Shown piece after piece: positions 31,920 through 42,227 of a DNA stretch of 50,980 nt. The stretch lies in contig JAGANY010000004.1 of the NCBI GenBank assembly GCA_017624025.1, positions 1-50,980 on the forward strand, in the 5' to 3' direction. Both the position numbers and the translations under genes were made by a program. The notes beneath the pieces were generated by a model. That model was given only the letters and a program-made list of their open reading frames with translations. It was not told the origin of the DNA and searched no databases. The stretch's first letter is position 1. Every line of letters starts with the position of its first letter. This DNA is from Ruminiclostridium sp. GTDB lineage: Bacteria; Bacillota; Clostridia; Oscillospirales; Ruminococcaceae.

Positions 31920-34243
31920 TTTACTAAAAGCTCTCCTGCCTTATTGACCTTAATGCTTATTTTCTCCGGCGATATTTCTGCTCCGACAATAAGATTAGCG
32001 ACTTTATCCTCAATGTCCTTGCGGATGACCTTACGGATATCACGTCCGCCGTATTTTCCGCCGTGAGACTTTTCGGCAATCCACTTATAAGCCTCGTCGG
32101 AAACTGTAAGCTTTATGCCGTTTTCGGAAAGAGCCTCTATCATTTCCTTCATCATAAGCTTCGCAATATCAGCGTAATTCTCAACAGAAAGGGGAGAGAA
32201 GACGATTACCTCGTCAACACGTCCGAGAAATTCGGGACGGAGGAAAGCCTGGAGAGCCTTCATAGCCTTTTCCTTGGAGATATCGCCTGTGGTTTTGCCG
32301 AAGCCGAGACCGGAGCTGTCTGTAGAACCGGCGTTAGAGGTCATACAGATAATAGTGTTTTCAAAGTTTACGGCTCTTCCGTGAGAATCGTTAACCTTAC
32401 CTTCGTCAAGAATCTGTAAAAGGATATTCATAACGTCGGGATGAGCCTTTTCGATTTCATCAAAGAGAATCACAGAGTAAGGACGGCGGCGTACCTTTTC
32501 GGTAAGCTGTCCCGCATCATCAAAGCCTACATATCCGGGAGGCGAGCCTATGATTTTGGATACGCTGTGCTTCTCCATATATTCGGACATATCGAGTCTT
32601 ATAAGGGGTTCAACACCGCTGAAAAGTTCTTCGGAAAGTACCTTTACAAGCTGTGTTTTACCTACGCCTGTAGGTCCTACGAAAATAAACGAAGCAGGAC
32701 GGCGTTTAGTGGAAAGCTGAACCCTTGTACGCTTTACAGCGGCCGCAACGGTTTCACAGGCTTCGTCCTGGCCGATGATTTTTTCCTTGAGTACGGTTTC
32801 AAGCTTTGCTATCTTCTTGAATTCCGTTTCCATAATCTTCTTTGCGGGAATACCTGTCCACATTTCGATTACGGTAGATAAATCGGAAGCAGTAAGCTCT
32901 ACGTTTTCAACGAGAGGAGCAAGCTCCTTAAGCTTTGCGTCATTCTTAGCACGCTCTGTCTTAATTTCTGCAAGCTTTTCGTAGTCGATACTTTCTGTAT
33001 CGCTCATAAGCTCTGTTTCCTTTACTTCGAGAGCCTTGTTAGACTTTGTAAGACGCTCATATTCAGTAAGCTCAGCACTTCTTATGCTTGCACAGGCACA
33101 GGCTTCATCAAGCAGGTCAATTGCCTTGTCGGGTAAGAATCTGTCTGTAATATAGCGTTCGGAGAGGGTTACACAGGGACGGATAAGGGTTTCGGCAACC
33201 TTTATCTTATGGTGTTCTTCATAGTAATTTTTGATACCTCTTAAAAGCTCTGCAGTTTCGTCAACTGTAGGCTCGAGAACAGTAACGGGCTGGAAACGGC
33301 GTTCCAAAGCACTGTCCTTTTCGATGTGCTTGCGGTATTCGTTGAAGGTTGTAGCACCGATAACCTGTAATTCGCCTCTTGAAAGAGCGGGCTTGAACAT
33401 ATTAGCGGCATTCATAGTGCCTTCGCTGTCGCCTGTACCTACGAGGTTATGAACTTCATCGATAAAGAGGATAATGTTACCTGCTTCCTTTATCTCGTCA
33501 ATAAGGGATTTTACACGGCTTTCGAACTGTCCTCTGAACTGTGTGCCTGCAACGAGAGCAGTAAGGTCGAGGAGATAAAGCTCCTTGTCCTGTAATCTGA
33601 AGGGAACGTCGCCGGCAACGATTTTCTGAGCGATACCTTCAGCGATAGCAGTCTTACCTACACCGGGTTCACCGATAAGACAGGGGTTGTTTTTTGTACG
33701 TCTCGAAAGAATCTGGATAACACGCTCGATTTCCTTATCTCTTCCGATAATTCTGTCCATTTTTCCGTCTTTTGCTCTGCCGGTAAGGTTTGTACAGAAT
33801 GTTTCAAGGAACTTACGCTTTTTAGCTTCCTTACTCTTCTTTTTCTTTTCTTTCTTTTCGCTTTTTGTTTCATCAGCGTTGCTGTTTTCGGATGATTTTG
33901 AGCCGAAAAGCTTTTCCATAAACTGGGGTAAGGTATTTGCACCGCCTTTTTTGAAGCCGTCAACGCTGTCGTCGTCATCGTCTATAAGAAGGTCTTCCAT
34001 ATCGGGCATTTCGCCTTCTCCCATACCGAGACCTTCGGGCATCTGACCGCCGAAAAGCATATCAAAACCGTTTTCGAGGTCTTCGTCGGTTATTCCCATC
34101 TGTTTAAGATATTCGTTTACCTGTGGTACGCCTATTTCTTTTGCACAGGCGAGACAATAGCCTTTTTCGAATTTTTCAGTGCCGTTAAGTCCTGTCATAA
34201 ATACAACAGCAGGACGTTTACCGCACTTTGAACACATCATCAT
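31916..34243 (-). CDS. Clp family AAA+ ATPase with N-terminal zinc finger (ClpE-like)
   Basis: The 775-residue ATPase is a Clp unfoldase. It starts with a zinc-finger-like pair of CxxC motifs (C4, C7, C30, C33), as in ClpE. An acidic then lysine-rich linker follows (about 85-145, including KKEKKKKSK). AAA1 has Walker A GEPGVGKT from residue 191 and AAA2 has GPTGVGKT near residue 520. The middle domain is short, unlike ClpB. A hydrophobic loop for ClpP docking is not clearly seen. The expected partner is ClpP, for protein quality control. It lies within an envelope-related operon, an unusual site for a stress ATPase, and no CtsR operator was found before it. Confidence 0.88.
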   Translation of the reverse strand: MMMCSKCGKRPAVVFMTGLNGTEKFEKGYCLACAKEIGVPQVNEYLKQMGITDEDLENGFDMLFGGQMPEGLGMGEGEMPDMEDLLIDDDDDSVDGFKKGGANTLPQFMEKLFGSKSSENSNADETKSEKKEKKKKSKEAKKRKFLETFCTNLTGRAKDGKMDRIIGRDKEIERVIQILSRRTKNNPCLIGEPGVGKTAIAEGIAQKIVAGDVPFRLQDKELYLLDLTALVAGTQFRGQFESRVKSLIDEIKEAGNIILFIDEVHNLVGTGDSEGTMNAANMFKPALSRGELQVIGATTFNEYRKHIEKDSALERRFQPVTVLEPTVDETAELLRGIKNYYEEHHKIKVAETLIRPCVTLSERYITDRFLPDKAIDLLDEACACASIRSAELTEYERLTKSNKALEVKETELMSDTESIDYEKLAEIKTERAKNDAKLKELAPLVENVELTASDLSTVIEMWTGIPAKKIMETEFKKIAKLETVLKEKIIGQDEACETVAAAVKRTRVQLSTKRRPASFIFVGPTGVGKTQLVKVLSEELFSGVEPLIRLDMSEYMEKHSVSKIIGSPPGYVGFDDAGQLTEKVRRRPYSVILFDEIEKAHPDVMNILLQILDEGKVNDSHGRAVNFENTIICMTSNAGSTDSSGLGFGKTTGDISKEKAMKALQAFLRPEFLGRVDEVIVFSPLSVENYADIAKLMMKEMIEALSENGIKLTVSDEAYKWIAEKSHGGKYGGRDIRKVIRKDIEDKVANLIVGAEISPEKISIKVNKAGELLVK

Positions 34244-34275
34244 ATATTTTTCCTGCCTTTCTTAAGTTCTTTTTA

Positions 34276-35322
34276 TTATAGATAGTTCTCGAGGAAGTTT
34301 ATAAGGTCAAAATTATAAACGTACTTAAAGAACAGAGTTTTTTCGATTGTATATGTGTTTATAAAAACAAGAGAGTCCCCTGTAACGGAGATGAGAAACT
34401 GTATTCCGATACAGATAATGAACAGTATAATAACTGATTTTACGAATCCAAGTACACCGCCGAGAAATTCGTTTATGGACGAAAGCAACGGGATATGGTT
34501 TATAAGCTTTGAAGCGTTGGAGATTGCTTCGAGAATTACCGCAACAACAGTAAAAATAATGAGGAAGAGAATAATTCTTAAGGGCACGATTATAATCGGG
34601 TCAATTATGTTTGCGATAATAGCTTCGCTTCTTGTGTCATAAGTAAAATCTATTGCGCTTAAAACGAGTTTATAGATAATATCGCTGTCGCCGTCGGAAA
34701 CTTCGGATGAATATTCAGAAAAAACGAGAGGGAGAGCTTCGGAGATTTTTTCGCTTACCTTTTCGAAGGCAACGAACATTTTGCCCGATTTTATATTTGT
34801 TGTAAGAACTCTCGCGAGAACAATAGTTTCGATAGAATTGTTCTTAAGCTCGTGTTCGGTGATTTCGATATTTCCGACTTTAACGAGAGAATAATCGAAA
34901 TCCTCGCCTACTCCGAACATAGTAAAATCAGCATTTTCCATACCTGTTTCCGTAAGATCTATATCTGAGAGGTCCAGCATTATCTTTCCCGATGAATCGG
35001 GGTTAAGCTCGATAGTTCCGAGGAATTTACCGCCTACTACCGCCTTTGACATATCGACATTCTGGATATCGGTCACTATATTGTCGCCGAGGGCTTCGTC
35101 TATAGTTTCGTCAATATATCCTGTGAGAGGTTCTCTGATGTATTTTTCGTATATTGTATCAGAAATCGTTCCGCTTCCTATGAATGCGGCAATAAAAGCG
35201 ATAATTACGGATACTGTGCTTATGATTACGCCTACGCCGCCTTTTTTTATACTTCGGAAGGTTATACCGGCGATAACCGCAAGAAGCACAATATCGTAAA
35301 ACCAGAAAAAGCTTGTTCCCAT
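34276..35322 (-). CDS. CvpA family membrane protein with a large extracytoplasmic insertion
   Basis: The N-terminal FYDIVLLAVIAGITFRSIKKGGVGVI and the C-terminal LSSINEFLGGVLGFVKSVIILF are family hallmarks of CvpA (colicin V production), whose role is not settled. Four to five membrane segments are present at the two ends. At 348 residues it is about twice the usual length: residues from about 60 to 210 form a hydrophilic, acidic insertion (PDSSGKIMLDLSDIDLTE) likely outside the membrane. It starts four bases after the DUF5711 gene, in the same operon. Confidence 0.82.
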   Translation of the reverse strand: MGTSFFWFYDIVLLAVIAGITFRSIKKGGVGVIISTVSVIIAFIAAFIGSGTISDTIYEKYIREPLTGYIDETIDEALGDNIVTDIQNVDMSKAVVGGKFLGTIELNPDSSGKIMLDLSDIDLTETGMENADFTMFGVGEDFDYSLVKVGNIEITEHELKNNSIETIVLARVLTTNIKSGKMFVAFEKVSEKISEALPLVFSEYSSEVSDGDSDIIYKLVLSAIDFTYDTRSEAIIANIIDPIIIVPLRIILFLIIFTVVAVILEAISNASKLINHIPLLSSINEFLGGVLGFVKSVIILFIICIGIQFLISVTGDSLVFINTYTIEKTLFFKYVYNFDLINFLENYL

Positions 35323-35326
35323 TTAA

Positions 35327-36553
35327 TTAGTTTATCCTTTCAGTGTTTACTGTATCATATCCTAATAGATAAATACTTTCGCCTATTTTTATAAAGTCTG
35401 TATAGTCCTCTGAAAGAGGAATACTGCTGCCTGTTTCGAGAAGACTTGTGTTATATGTCTTTACATTTATACCGTCAAGAACATAAAGAGAATTGTTGTT
35501 TATAAGTATTTTGAGTGCGTTTGCACCGGCGTTGATGATAGCTGATGGCTGAGCCGAAGAGTTGAAGGAAATAATAGTGTTTCTGTTGGTTGAAACATCA
35601 TTATAATAAATTGCGGAGAAGTCGGAATCAAGGGCGTAGTCGATAAGGTTTCCGTTAAAGCTGTATTCGCCCTTAAGGGTGCCGTCGCTTTCATTCAGTG
35701 CGATGATTTTATTGTCACATACGGAAATTACATTCATAAGATCCGCATATAATCCACAGGGCAGGCTGTTGCTTCGGAATGAATAGCTCCATACATAGCC
35801 CTCTGTGCTTCTTATGGAGTATTTATAATAGCTTGTTACGATTTCGCCGCTGTCAACGCTTATTGTAGAAACTATAAAATGCTCGCCGTCGCCTGTGAAA
35901 GCAACCTGCATAACGTTTTCGTCAGCAAATTTTTTCGTATATTTCCAGTTTCCGCCGCTGTCATAGATATAGAGTATGTTTGAATATCTCGATGAGTTGG
36001 TTACGATAGCAACCATATCATCATCGCTGAGGGAGCCGAAAAGTATTTTATCCTCAACGCTTTTCTCGTATATAAGGCTCGTTTTATTATAGAGTGCAAA
36101 GTTATAGGATGCCTTATCATAAAGAAGGATACGCCTGTCGCTTGAAACCTGTGAGGGATTGCTGTAGCCGTGGCGAAGGGCGTATATCTGCTCGCCTGTG
36201 GTCTGGTACGTGTATAGGTACGTATCCGTAAGGAGAGAGAAGTTTTCTCCGAAGGGCTCGAAGGAATAGCCCGCACTTCCGGGAAGCGTTATAGGGAAGC
36301 CTATAGAATTTGAGGTACGTGTTTCGATTTTTGAAGCAATACCACGTAAGGGTTCGAAAATTTTATCTGCATTTACCCATACATATACAAGTCCGCCTAT
36401 AAGTATGAGGATAAGTACGAGCTTTAAAAGGTTCGTTCTGAACTTCTTGCTGTTTCGGTATTGTGTAAGATTTATATTTTTTGCAGTAGTTTCTTTTTTG
36501 GGGGTCTGTTCTTTTTTAGGAGTATTAAGTTTTGTCCCTTCCGGTACTTTCAT
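35327..36553 (-). CDS. DUF5711 family protein, membrane-anchored beta-propeller
   Basis: The 408-residue protein has a basic cytoplasmic start (KEQTPKKETTAKN), a single membrane segment (about 43-61, LLKLVLILILIGGLVYVWV) and a large extracytoplasmic part with repeating beta strands. The repeats, such as ILYIYDSGGNWKYTKKF and KIIALNESDGTLKGEY, look like propeller blades of the WD40/PQQ kind. It matches the DUF5711 family, which is of unknown function. AAAGGA precedes ATG. It lies between truA and cvpA in the long operon, suggesting an envelope role. Confidence 0.8.
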   Translation of the reverse strand: MKVPEGTKLNTPKKEQTPKKETTAKNINLTQYRNSKKFRTNLLKLVLILILIGGLVYVWVNADKIFEPLRGIASKIETRTSNSIGFPITLPGSAGYSFEPFGENFSLLTDTYLYTYQTTGEQIYALRHGYSNPSQVSSDRRILLYDKASYNFALYNKTSLIYEKSVEDKILFGSLSDDDMVAIVTNSSRYSNILYIYDSGGNWKYTKKFADENVMQVAFTGDGEHFIVSTISVDSGEIVTSYYKYSIRSTEGYVWSYSFRSNSLPCGLYADLMNVISVCDNKIIALNESDGTLKGEYSFNGNLIDYALDSDFSAIYYNDVSTNRNTIISFNSSAQPSAIINAGANALKILINNNSLYVLDGINVKTYNTSLLETGSSIPLSEDYTDFIKIGESIYLLGYDTVNTERIN

Positions 36554-36576
36554 ACTTCTGCTCCTTTCCTTAATAA

Positions 36577-37323
36577 TCAGTCATAAAAAACCTTGTTGAG
36601 ATATAAACCGTCGGGAGGAATTGTTTTTCCCGCTGTTTCACGGTCTCCCGTTTCAAGAGAACGGAGAATATCCTCTTCGGTTCTTTTATTTTCATTGATA
36701 TAAATAAGCGTTCCTACCATTATTCTTACCATATTATGAAGAAAACCGTTTCCGCTTACGGTAAAGATAACTTCGTCACGGTCACGCTCGACCTTGAAAT
36801 CATATACTGTTCTTACGGTCGATTTAAGGTGCTCCTTTGCTTCTGCCTTACAGAAGGCGGCAAAATCATGTTCGCCGATAAAAAGCTTTGAAGCCTTGTT
36901 CATTTTTTCTGCATCGAGAGGATGCGGATAATGTAAAGCGAGTTTATCTGAAAAAACATCACGATAAGGTGTGTTTTTTACGATATAAATATATTCTTTT
37001 CCCTTTGAACAGAAGCGTGCGTGGAAATCTTCGTCTGCATCTTCACAGGATATAACGGCAATGTCGGTAGGTAAAAGTGCGTTAAGTCCTTTTACAAAGC
37101 CTTCACAGGGAATAGCGTTTTCGATTTTAACGTTGAAAAAGAACTGCTTTGCGTGAACGCCTGTATCGGTTCTTGAACAGCCGTTTATTGTTACAGTCTG
37201 ACCGAGAAGCTTTGAAATTGACTCTTCTATGGTCTGCTGTATTGAAATGGCATTGTTCTGTCTCTGGAAGCCGTGATATGCGGAACCGTTATAGGCTATG
37301 CATACCTTAAGATTACGTATCAT
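36577..37323 (-). CDS. truA: tRNA pseudouridine(38-40) synthase TruA
   Basis: TruA isomerises uridine at positions 38-40 of the anticodon arm of tRNA. The 248-residue length is normal. The catalytic aspartate is in CSRTDTGVHA (near residue 56). YNGSAYHGFQRQ and FLHNMVRIMVGTLIYI are the other conserved blocks. It follows ecfT by 11 bases. The ecfA-ecfT-truA order is common in Firmicutes ribosomal protein clusters, though here no ribosomal protein genes are present. Confidence 0.95.
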   Translation of the reverse strand: MIRNLKVCIAYNGSAYHGFQRQNNAISIQQTIEESISKLLGQTVTINGCSRTDTGVHAKQFFFNVKIENAIPCEGFVKGLNALLPTDIAVISCEDADEDFHARFCSKGKEYIYIVKNTPYRDVFSDKLALHYPHPLDAEKMNKASKLFIGEHDFAAFCKAEAKEHLKSTVRTVYDFKVERDRDEVIFTVSGNGFLHNMVRIMVGTLIYINENKRTEEDILRSLETGDRETAGKTIPPDGLYLNKVFYD

Positions 37324-37334
37324 AATTCACCTTA

Positions 37335-38141
37335 TCAGAAAGCAATATTGTTTACTATTACAAAGCCGAGTATGCACAGGGTAAGACCTGCCGCACAGAA
37401 ATCAAGCTTTGTAGCCTTAAGGGTACGGAGCTTTGTTCTTCCGTCTCCGACTCTGTAACAGCGGCATTCCATAGCTGTTGCAAGCTCGTTTGCACGTTTG
37501 AAGGCACTTACGAAAAGCGGTATAAGAATCGGCACGAGAGATTTCGCTCTTTTAACAAGTCCGCCGCTGTCGAGATTAGCACCTCTTGCTTTCTGTGCCA
37601 TCATAATTTTATCAGTTTCTTCGATAAGGGTAGGAATAAAACGAAGAGCAATAGTCATCATCATAGCGAGCTCGTGGACAGGGAATTTAAGCTTTTTAAG
37701 AGGGGAAAGAAGGCTTTCGATTGCGTCGGTAAGAACGATAGGAGAAGTGGTGTATGTCAGAAGGGACATACCGATAATAAGAAAAATAATTCTTACTATC
37801 ATAAATGCCGACACACGTATGCCCTCGGCATAAATGCGGATTATCCAGAACTGTGCGATAGGTTCTTCGCCGCCCGAAACGAAAAGCACGTTAAGGAATG
37901 CGGTAAAGAGGATAATCGGAAGTATCGGCTTTAAACTTTTTACCATCATTTTAAAGCTTATACCCGAAACCGCAAAAACCATAAGCATAAAAATTCCTGC
38001 TACCGCGAGACCGTAAAAGTTATCCGCGATAAAAAGCATTACAACATATATAATTTCAAGAACAATCTTAAAACGGCTGTCGAGACGGTGTATAACCGAA
38101 TTGCCGGGGAAAAACTGTCCTATGGTAATATCTTTAAGCAT
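37335..38141 (-). CDS. ecfT: Energy-coupling factor transporter transmembrane protein EcfT
   Basis: EcfT links the two ATPase sites to a substrate-binding S subunit in ECF vitamin transporters. The 268-residue protein has the N-terminal FFPGNSVIHRLDSRFKI motif, about five to six hydrophobic segments, and the first coupling motif AQKARGANLD (Ala-Arg-Gly). The second coupling motif is AMECRCYRVG where many family members have AMEARGY, a variation seen in other Firmicutes. It is 13 bases from the fused ATPase gene. No S subunit gene is in the window. Confidence 0.93.
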   Translation of the reverse strand: MLKDITIGQFFPGNSVIHRLDSRFKIVLEIIYVVMLFIADNFYGLAVAGIFMLMVFAVSGISFKMMVKSLKPILPIILFTAFLNVLFVSGGEEPIAQFWIIRIYAEGIRVSAFMIVRIIFLIIGMSLLTYTTSPIVLTDAIESLLSPLKKLKFPVHELAMMMTIALRFIPTLIEETDKIMMAQKARGANLDSGGLVKRAKSLVPILIPLFVSAFKRANELATAMECRCYRVGDGRTKLRTLKATKLDFCAAGLTLCILGFVIVNNIAF

Positions 38142-38154
38142 TTTTAATAATCCT

Positions 38155-39906
38155 TTATTTGTTCAGTAAAGTTAAAATTCTTTCCTTCGCACGTTCTATC
38201 GTATATACATCTTCGCCGAGGTCTATGCCGTTTTCAGCGAGAAGGTGCGAAAGCTTTGTAATCTGTGGGATATCGAGGCCTACCTGGCGTAATTCTCTTG
38301 CACGGCTGAATACCAGGTCGGTTTTCTCGAAGCAGAAAAGACGTCCGTGGTTCATAACGAGAACCTTATCGGCATATTTTACGATATCTTCCATCGAATG
38401 TGAAACGAGAAGAATTGTTGTGCCGGATTCTTCGTGATAGCTGTGTATTTCGTCAAGCACCTTGTCTCGGCCCTTGGGATCAAGCCCTGCCGCCGGTTCG
38501 TCAAGAATAAGGATTTCGGGCTCCATAGCTATAACGCCTGCTAAAGCAACTCTTCGCTTCTGGCCGCCCGAAAGCTCAAAGGGAGAAGCGTTAAGATGCT
38601 TTTCCGAAAGTCCCATACTCTTAGCGGCATTTCTTACACGCTTGTCGATTTCCTCGTCGGAAAGCCCCATATTTTTAGGACCGTATGAAATATCCTTATA
38701 AACGGTTTCCTCGAAAAGCTGGTACTCTGAGTACTGGAACACAAGTCCCGCGAGAAATCTTACGGCACGTATATCGGAATCCTTATCCCATATATTCTTT
38801 CCGTGTATGAGTATTTCTCCGCTTGTGGGCTTTAAGAGACCGTTAAGATGCTGGATAAGGGTAGATTTACCGCTTCCGGTATGACCGATAACGCCGATAA
38901 ACGAGCCTTTTTCTATTTTAAGGCTTACGTTGTCAACAGCTGTAGATTCGAAAGGGGTGCCGACGCTGTATTTATAGGTAAGGCTCTTTATTTCAGCGGC
39001 AATCTCTTTTTCAGCTTTTTCTTCTTCGACAGGCTCGGTATATTTTGCTTCGCCCTTTATGCCGAGTTTTAAAAGCTCATCAAGTGCTTCGTTTTCATCG
39101 AGGATTTCAAGAGATACGTCCGCACCGCTCTTTTTAAGCTCATACATAAGCTCTGTAACCTGTGGTACGTCGAGAGCATAGCTTTTTATTTTTTCAACCT
39201 GTGAGAAAATCTTTTTCGGAACATCGTCCATTACGATTTTTCCGTCATCCATAACGATAACACGCTGTGCCTGTGCCGCTTCGTCCATATAGTGGGTTAT
39301 AAGGATAATGGTTATGCCCTGTGAATTAAGAAGCTTTATGGTTTTCATAACTTCTTTTCTTCCCTTAGGGTCAAGCATAGCTGTAGGCTCGTCAAGTACG
39401 ATACATTCGGGACGCATAGCGAGTATTCCCGCAATAGCGACACGCTGTTTCTGACCGCCGGAAAGCTGATGCGGGGAATGCTCACGGTAGTCATACATAC
39501 TTACGGTCTTTAACGCTTCATCAACACGCTCACGGATTTCCGCCTGTGGTACGCCTAGATTTTCGAGGGCAAAAGCTACGTCTTCTTCAACAAGAGTAGC
39601 TACAAGCTGGTTATCGGGATTCTGGAAAACCATACCTACGTTCTGGCGTATATCGAAGATTCTGTCGTCGTCGGAGGCGTCTATACCGTTAACGAGAACA
39701 GTACCCTTTGTTGCAGTAAGGATGCCGTTGAAATGTTTCGCAAGAGTAGATTTTCCGCATCCGTTATGACCGAGCACGGCAACGAACTGACCTTTCGGCA
39801 CAGAGAGGTTTATTCCCTTTAAAACCTTGTTGGCTTCGATTTCGTTACCTTCGTCATCGTAGTTCTTATATTCAAATTCAAGCTCTTTAACTTCAATAAT
39901 GTTCAT
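38155..39906 (-). CDS. Fused energy-coupling factor ATPase EcfA1-EcfA2
   Basis: The 583-residue protein contains two complete ABC ATPase domains in one chain. The first has Walker [10 protein letters not shown] (about residue 45), signature LSGGQKQR and Walker [13 protein letters not shown]. The second begins after a glutamate-rich linker (about 285-300), with Walker [10 protein letters not shown], signature LSGGQKRR and [10 protein letters not shown]. In most Firmicutes EcfA1 and EcfA2 are separate proteins. It lies 21 bases after the methyltransferase gene and just before ecfT, giving the core ECF module minus the S subunit. It powers vitamin uptake. Confidence 0.93.
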   Translation of the reverse strand: MNIIEVKELEFEYKNYDDEGNEIEANKVLKGINLSVPKGQFVAVLGHNGCGKSTLAKHFNGILTATKGTVLVNGIDASDDDRIFDIRQNVGMVFQNPDNQLVATLVEEDVAFALENLGVPQAEIRERVDEALKTVSMYDYREHSPHQLSGGQKQRVAIAGILAMRPECIVLDEPTAMLDPKGRKEVMKTIKLLNSQGITIILITHYMDEAAQAQRVIVMDDGKIVMDDVPKKIFSQVEKIKSYALDVPQVTELMYELKKSGADVSLEILDENEALDELLKLGIKGEAKYTEPVEEEKAEKEIAAEIKSLTYKYSVGTPFESTAVDNVSLKIEKGSFIGVIGHTGSGKSTLIQHLNGLLKPTSGEILIHGKNIWDKDSDIRAVRFLAGLVFQYSEYQLFEETVYKDISYGPKNMGLSDEEIDKRVRNAAKSMGLSEKHLNASPFELSGGQKRRVALAGVIAMEPEILILDEPAAGLDPKGRDKVLDEIHSYHEESGTTILLVSHSMEDIVKYADKVLVMNHGRLFCFEKTDLVFSRARELRQVGLDIPQITKLSHLLAENGIDLGEDVYTIERAKERILTLLNK

Positions 39907-39927
39907 TTAGCTGTTTGCCTTTCAGTT

Positions 39928-40794
39928 TCAGCAGAAGGAAACTATTGCGGTATTTCCGCAGGGGATTGCAAGTCCTGTCTTCTTTACAGGAAGAGCGATT
40001 TCTTCGGCTGTTACATTTATTTTATATTTTTGTCCTACTGTCATCTCTAAAAGATAAGCCATAACGGAAGGTGAAAGACCTGTTGTATAGCTGTTTAAAA
40101 GGAGGAAAAGAGGCTTATCGGAAAGAACCGCTGTACAGCGGAGCATAAGCTCGTGGATACAGTCCTCGAGCTTCCACATTTCGCCGTTTGTGCCTCTTCC
40201 GTAGCTCGGAGGGTCGAGAATTATTCCGTCATATTTATTTCCTCTTTTTATTTCTCTTCCGAGGAATTTCATAGCGTCATCAACTATCCAGCGGATAGGC
40301 TTATCGGAAAGACCGCTTAATCTTGCGTTTTCCTTTCCCCAGTCAACCATACCCTTTACAGCGTCAAGGTGACATACCTTTGCACCTGCATTTGCACAGG
40401 CAAGAGTTGCGCCGCCTGTATATGCGAAAAGATTAAGCACGTTTATCTCTCTTCCGGCGGAGCGTATAAGCTTATCGCAGTAGTCCCAGTTTACAGCCTG
40501 CTCGGGGAAAAGACCTGTGTGCTTAAAGCCTGTGGGCTTTACCATAAAGGTAAGGTCGCCGTATTTTATCGTCCAGCTTTCGTCAAACTTTTTTCTGTAG
40601 TCCCAGGAACCACCGCCTTTGTTGGAACGGTTATACTTAGCGTGAGCGGTATTCCATTCACGGGCGGGGGAGGGGTTTTCCCATATAATCTGTGGGTCGG
40701 GGCGGATAAGGGTTATATCGCCCCAGCGTTCGAGACGCTCGCCCTTTGATGTATCAATAAGGCAGTAATCCTGCCAGTTTTCTGCAATTCTCAT
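39928..40794 (-). CDS. Class I SAM-dependent methyltransferase (RlmI-like)
   Basis: This 288-residue protein has the SAM-binding block NVLNLFAYTGGATLACANAG and the catalytic-type ILDPPSYGRG (motif IV, as in RNA m5C and RlmI-like methyltransferases). The region YRKKFDESWTIKYGDLTF resembles that of 23S rRNA methyltransferases. The PUA domain found in RlmI is missing at the N-terminus. The target base is unknown. It is 16 bases from glmM. Confidence 0.85.
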   Translation of the reverse strand: MRIAENWQDYCLIDTSKGERLERWGDITLIRPDPQIIWENPSPAREWNTAHAKYNRSNKGGGSWDYRKKFDESWTIKYGDLTFMVKPTGFKHTGLFPEQAVNWDYCDKLIRSAGREINVLNLFAYTGGATLACANAGAKVCHLDAVKGMVDWGKENARLSGLSDKPIRWIVDDAMKFLGREIKRGNKYDGIILDPPSYGRGTNGEMWKLEDCIHELMLRCTAVLSDKPLFLLLNSYTTGLSPSVMAYLLEMTVGQKYKINVTAEEIALPVKKTGLAIPCGNTAIVSFC

Positions 40795-40810
40795 TTAAAT
40801 TCCTTTACTT

Positions 40811-42166
40811 TCAGCAGAGTTGTTCCTTTACAGTATCTGCAATCTTATTTGTCCAGTAGTCAACATCATCCTTGCTCTTGCCTTCCAGCATAACACGTAC
40901 AAGAGGTTCTGTACCGCTTTCACGTACAAGAATTCTTCCGTTACTGCCCATAGCCTTTTCCGCTTCGGAAATTACCGAAAGGATTTTTTCGTCCTTGTTC
41001 CATTTTCCTTTGCCCTGTTCGGTTATTTTTACATTAAGAAGAAGCTGTGGATAATCCTCAATACCTGATGTAAGCTCGGAAAGAGCAGATTTTGTTTCTG
41101 CTAAAAGTCCGATAAGCTGTACAGCGGTAAGCTGTCCGTCGCCTGTGGTTGCATAATCGAGGAAGATAATATGACCGGATTGTTCACCGCCTATATTATA
41201 TCCGCTTTTAAGCATTTCCTCAAGAACATATCTGTCTCCTACAGCGGTACAAACAGTGCTGAGATTATTGTTCTTCATATATGTATGGAAACCAAGGTTG
41301 CTCATAACGGTTACAACAGCAGTATTGTTCTTTAACTGTCCTTTGTCGCGTAAATGCTTCGAAAGAATAGCGATAAGCTTATCGCCGTCAACTATTCTGC
41401 CTTTTTCATCAACGGCAAGACATCTGTCAGCGTCGCCGTCAAAAGCGATACCGAGGTCATATCCGCCCTTTACTACTTTTTCACAGAGCTTTTCGATATG
41501 CGTTGAACCACAGTTCTCGTTAATATTACAGCCATCGGGTTCAGCGTGTACCATATCGAAATCTACGTTAAGACGGGTAAAAAGGTCCTTGGCGGTAGCA
41601 CTTGCACTTCCGTTGGCACAGTCGATAAGTGCCTTTAAGGGCTTTACGGATAAATTGGTAGTGCTTAAAATATGTCTTATATAGTCATCAGTGGCATTGT
41701 TATTTCTTGTGACTCTTCCGACAGCTGTTCCGTCGCAAAGAACCATTTTTTCGGGAGTGTCTAGAATGAGTGCTTCGATTTCGTTTTCAATTTCATCGGG
41801 AAGCTTAAAGCCCGAACCGGAGAAAAGCTTTATGCCGTTATATTCGACAGTATTGTGTGAAGCGGAGATCATAACGCCGGCATCAGCGTCATAGTACTTT
41901 ACAAGATATGCGACAGCGGGAGTAGGAACTATGCCGAGAATTTCGGCGTCCGCACCTACGGACATAATGCCCGAAATAAGAGCTGCTTCGAGAATATCGG
42001 AGGAAACTCTCGTATCCTTACCGATAAGGATTTTTGCTCTTCCGCCGTTTTTCTTCTGTTTTGTAAGTACGATAGCCGCCGCTCTTCCAATGTTCATAGC
42101 AAGCTCACAGGTGAGCTCTGTTATAGCGACGCCTCTCGCACCGTCTGTACCGAATAATCTGCCCAT
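40811..42166 (-). CDS. glmM: Phosphoglucosamine mutase GlmM
   Basis: GlmM interconverts glucosamine 6-phosphate and 1-phosphate, feeding UDP-GlcNAc and so the MurA step. The 451-residue protein has FGTDGARG at the start, the phosphoserine loop ISASHNTVEYNGIK (serine near residue 102), the metal loop DGDADR and the substrate loop RESGTEPLVRVM. AAAGGTAAGG precedes ATG. The 61-base gap to ruvB is the largest inside the operon, but no promoter is evident in it. Confidence 0.96.
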   Translation of the reverse strand: MGRLFGTDGARGVAITELTCELAMNIGRAAAIVLTKQKKNGGRAKILIGKDTRVSSDILEAALISGIMSVGADAEILGIVPTPAVAYLVKYYDADAGVMISASHNTVEYNGIKLFSGSGFKLPDEIENEIEALILDTPEKMVLCDGTAVGRVTRNNNATDDYIRHILSTTNLSVKPLKALIDCANGSASATAKDLFTRLNVDFDMVHAEPDGCNINENCGSTHIEKLCEKVVKGGYDLGIAFDGDADRCLAVDEKGRIVDGDKLIAILSKHLRDKGQLKNNTAVVTVMSNLGFHTYMKNNNLSTVCTAVGDRYVLEEMLKSGYNIGGEQSGHIIFLDYATTGDGQLTAVQLIGLLAETKSALSELTSGIEDYPQLLLNVKITEQGKGKWNKDEKILSVISEAEKAMGSNGRILVRESGTEPLVRVMLEGKSKDDVDYWTNKIADTVKEQLC

Positions 42167-42227
42167 TTTATGCTTAAACCTTACCTTTCATTTTTTCTAT
42201 CAATATATTCTTTATCATAAATAAATG

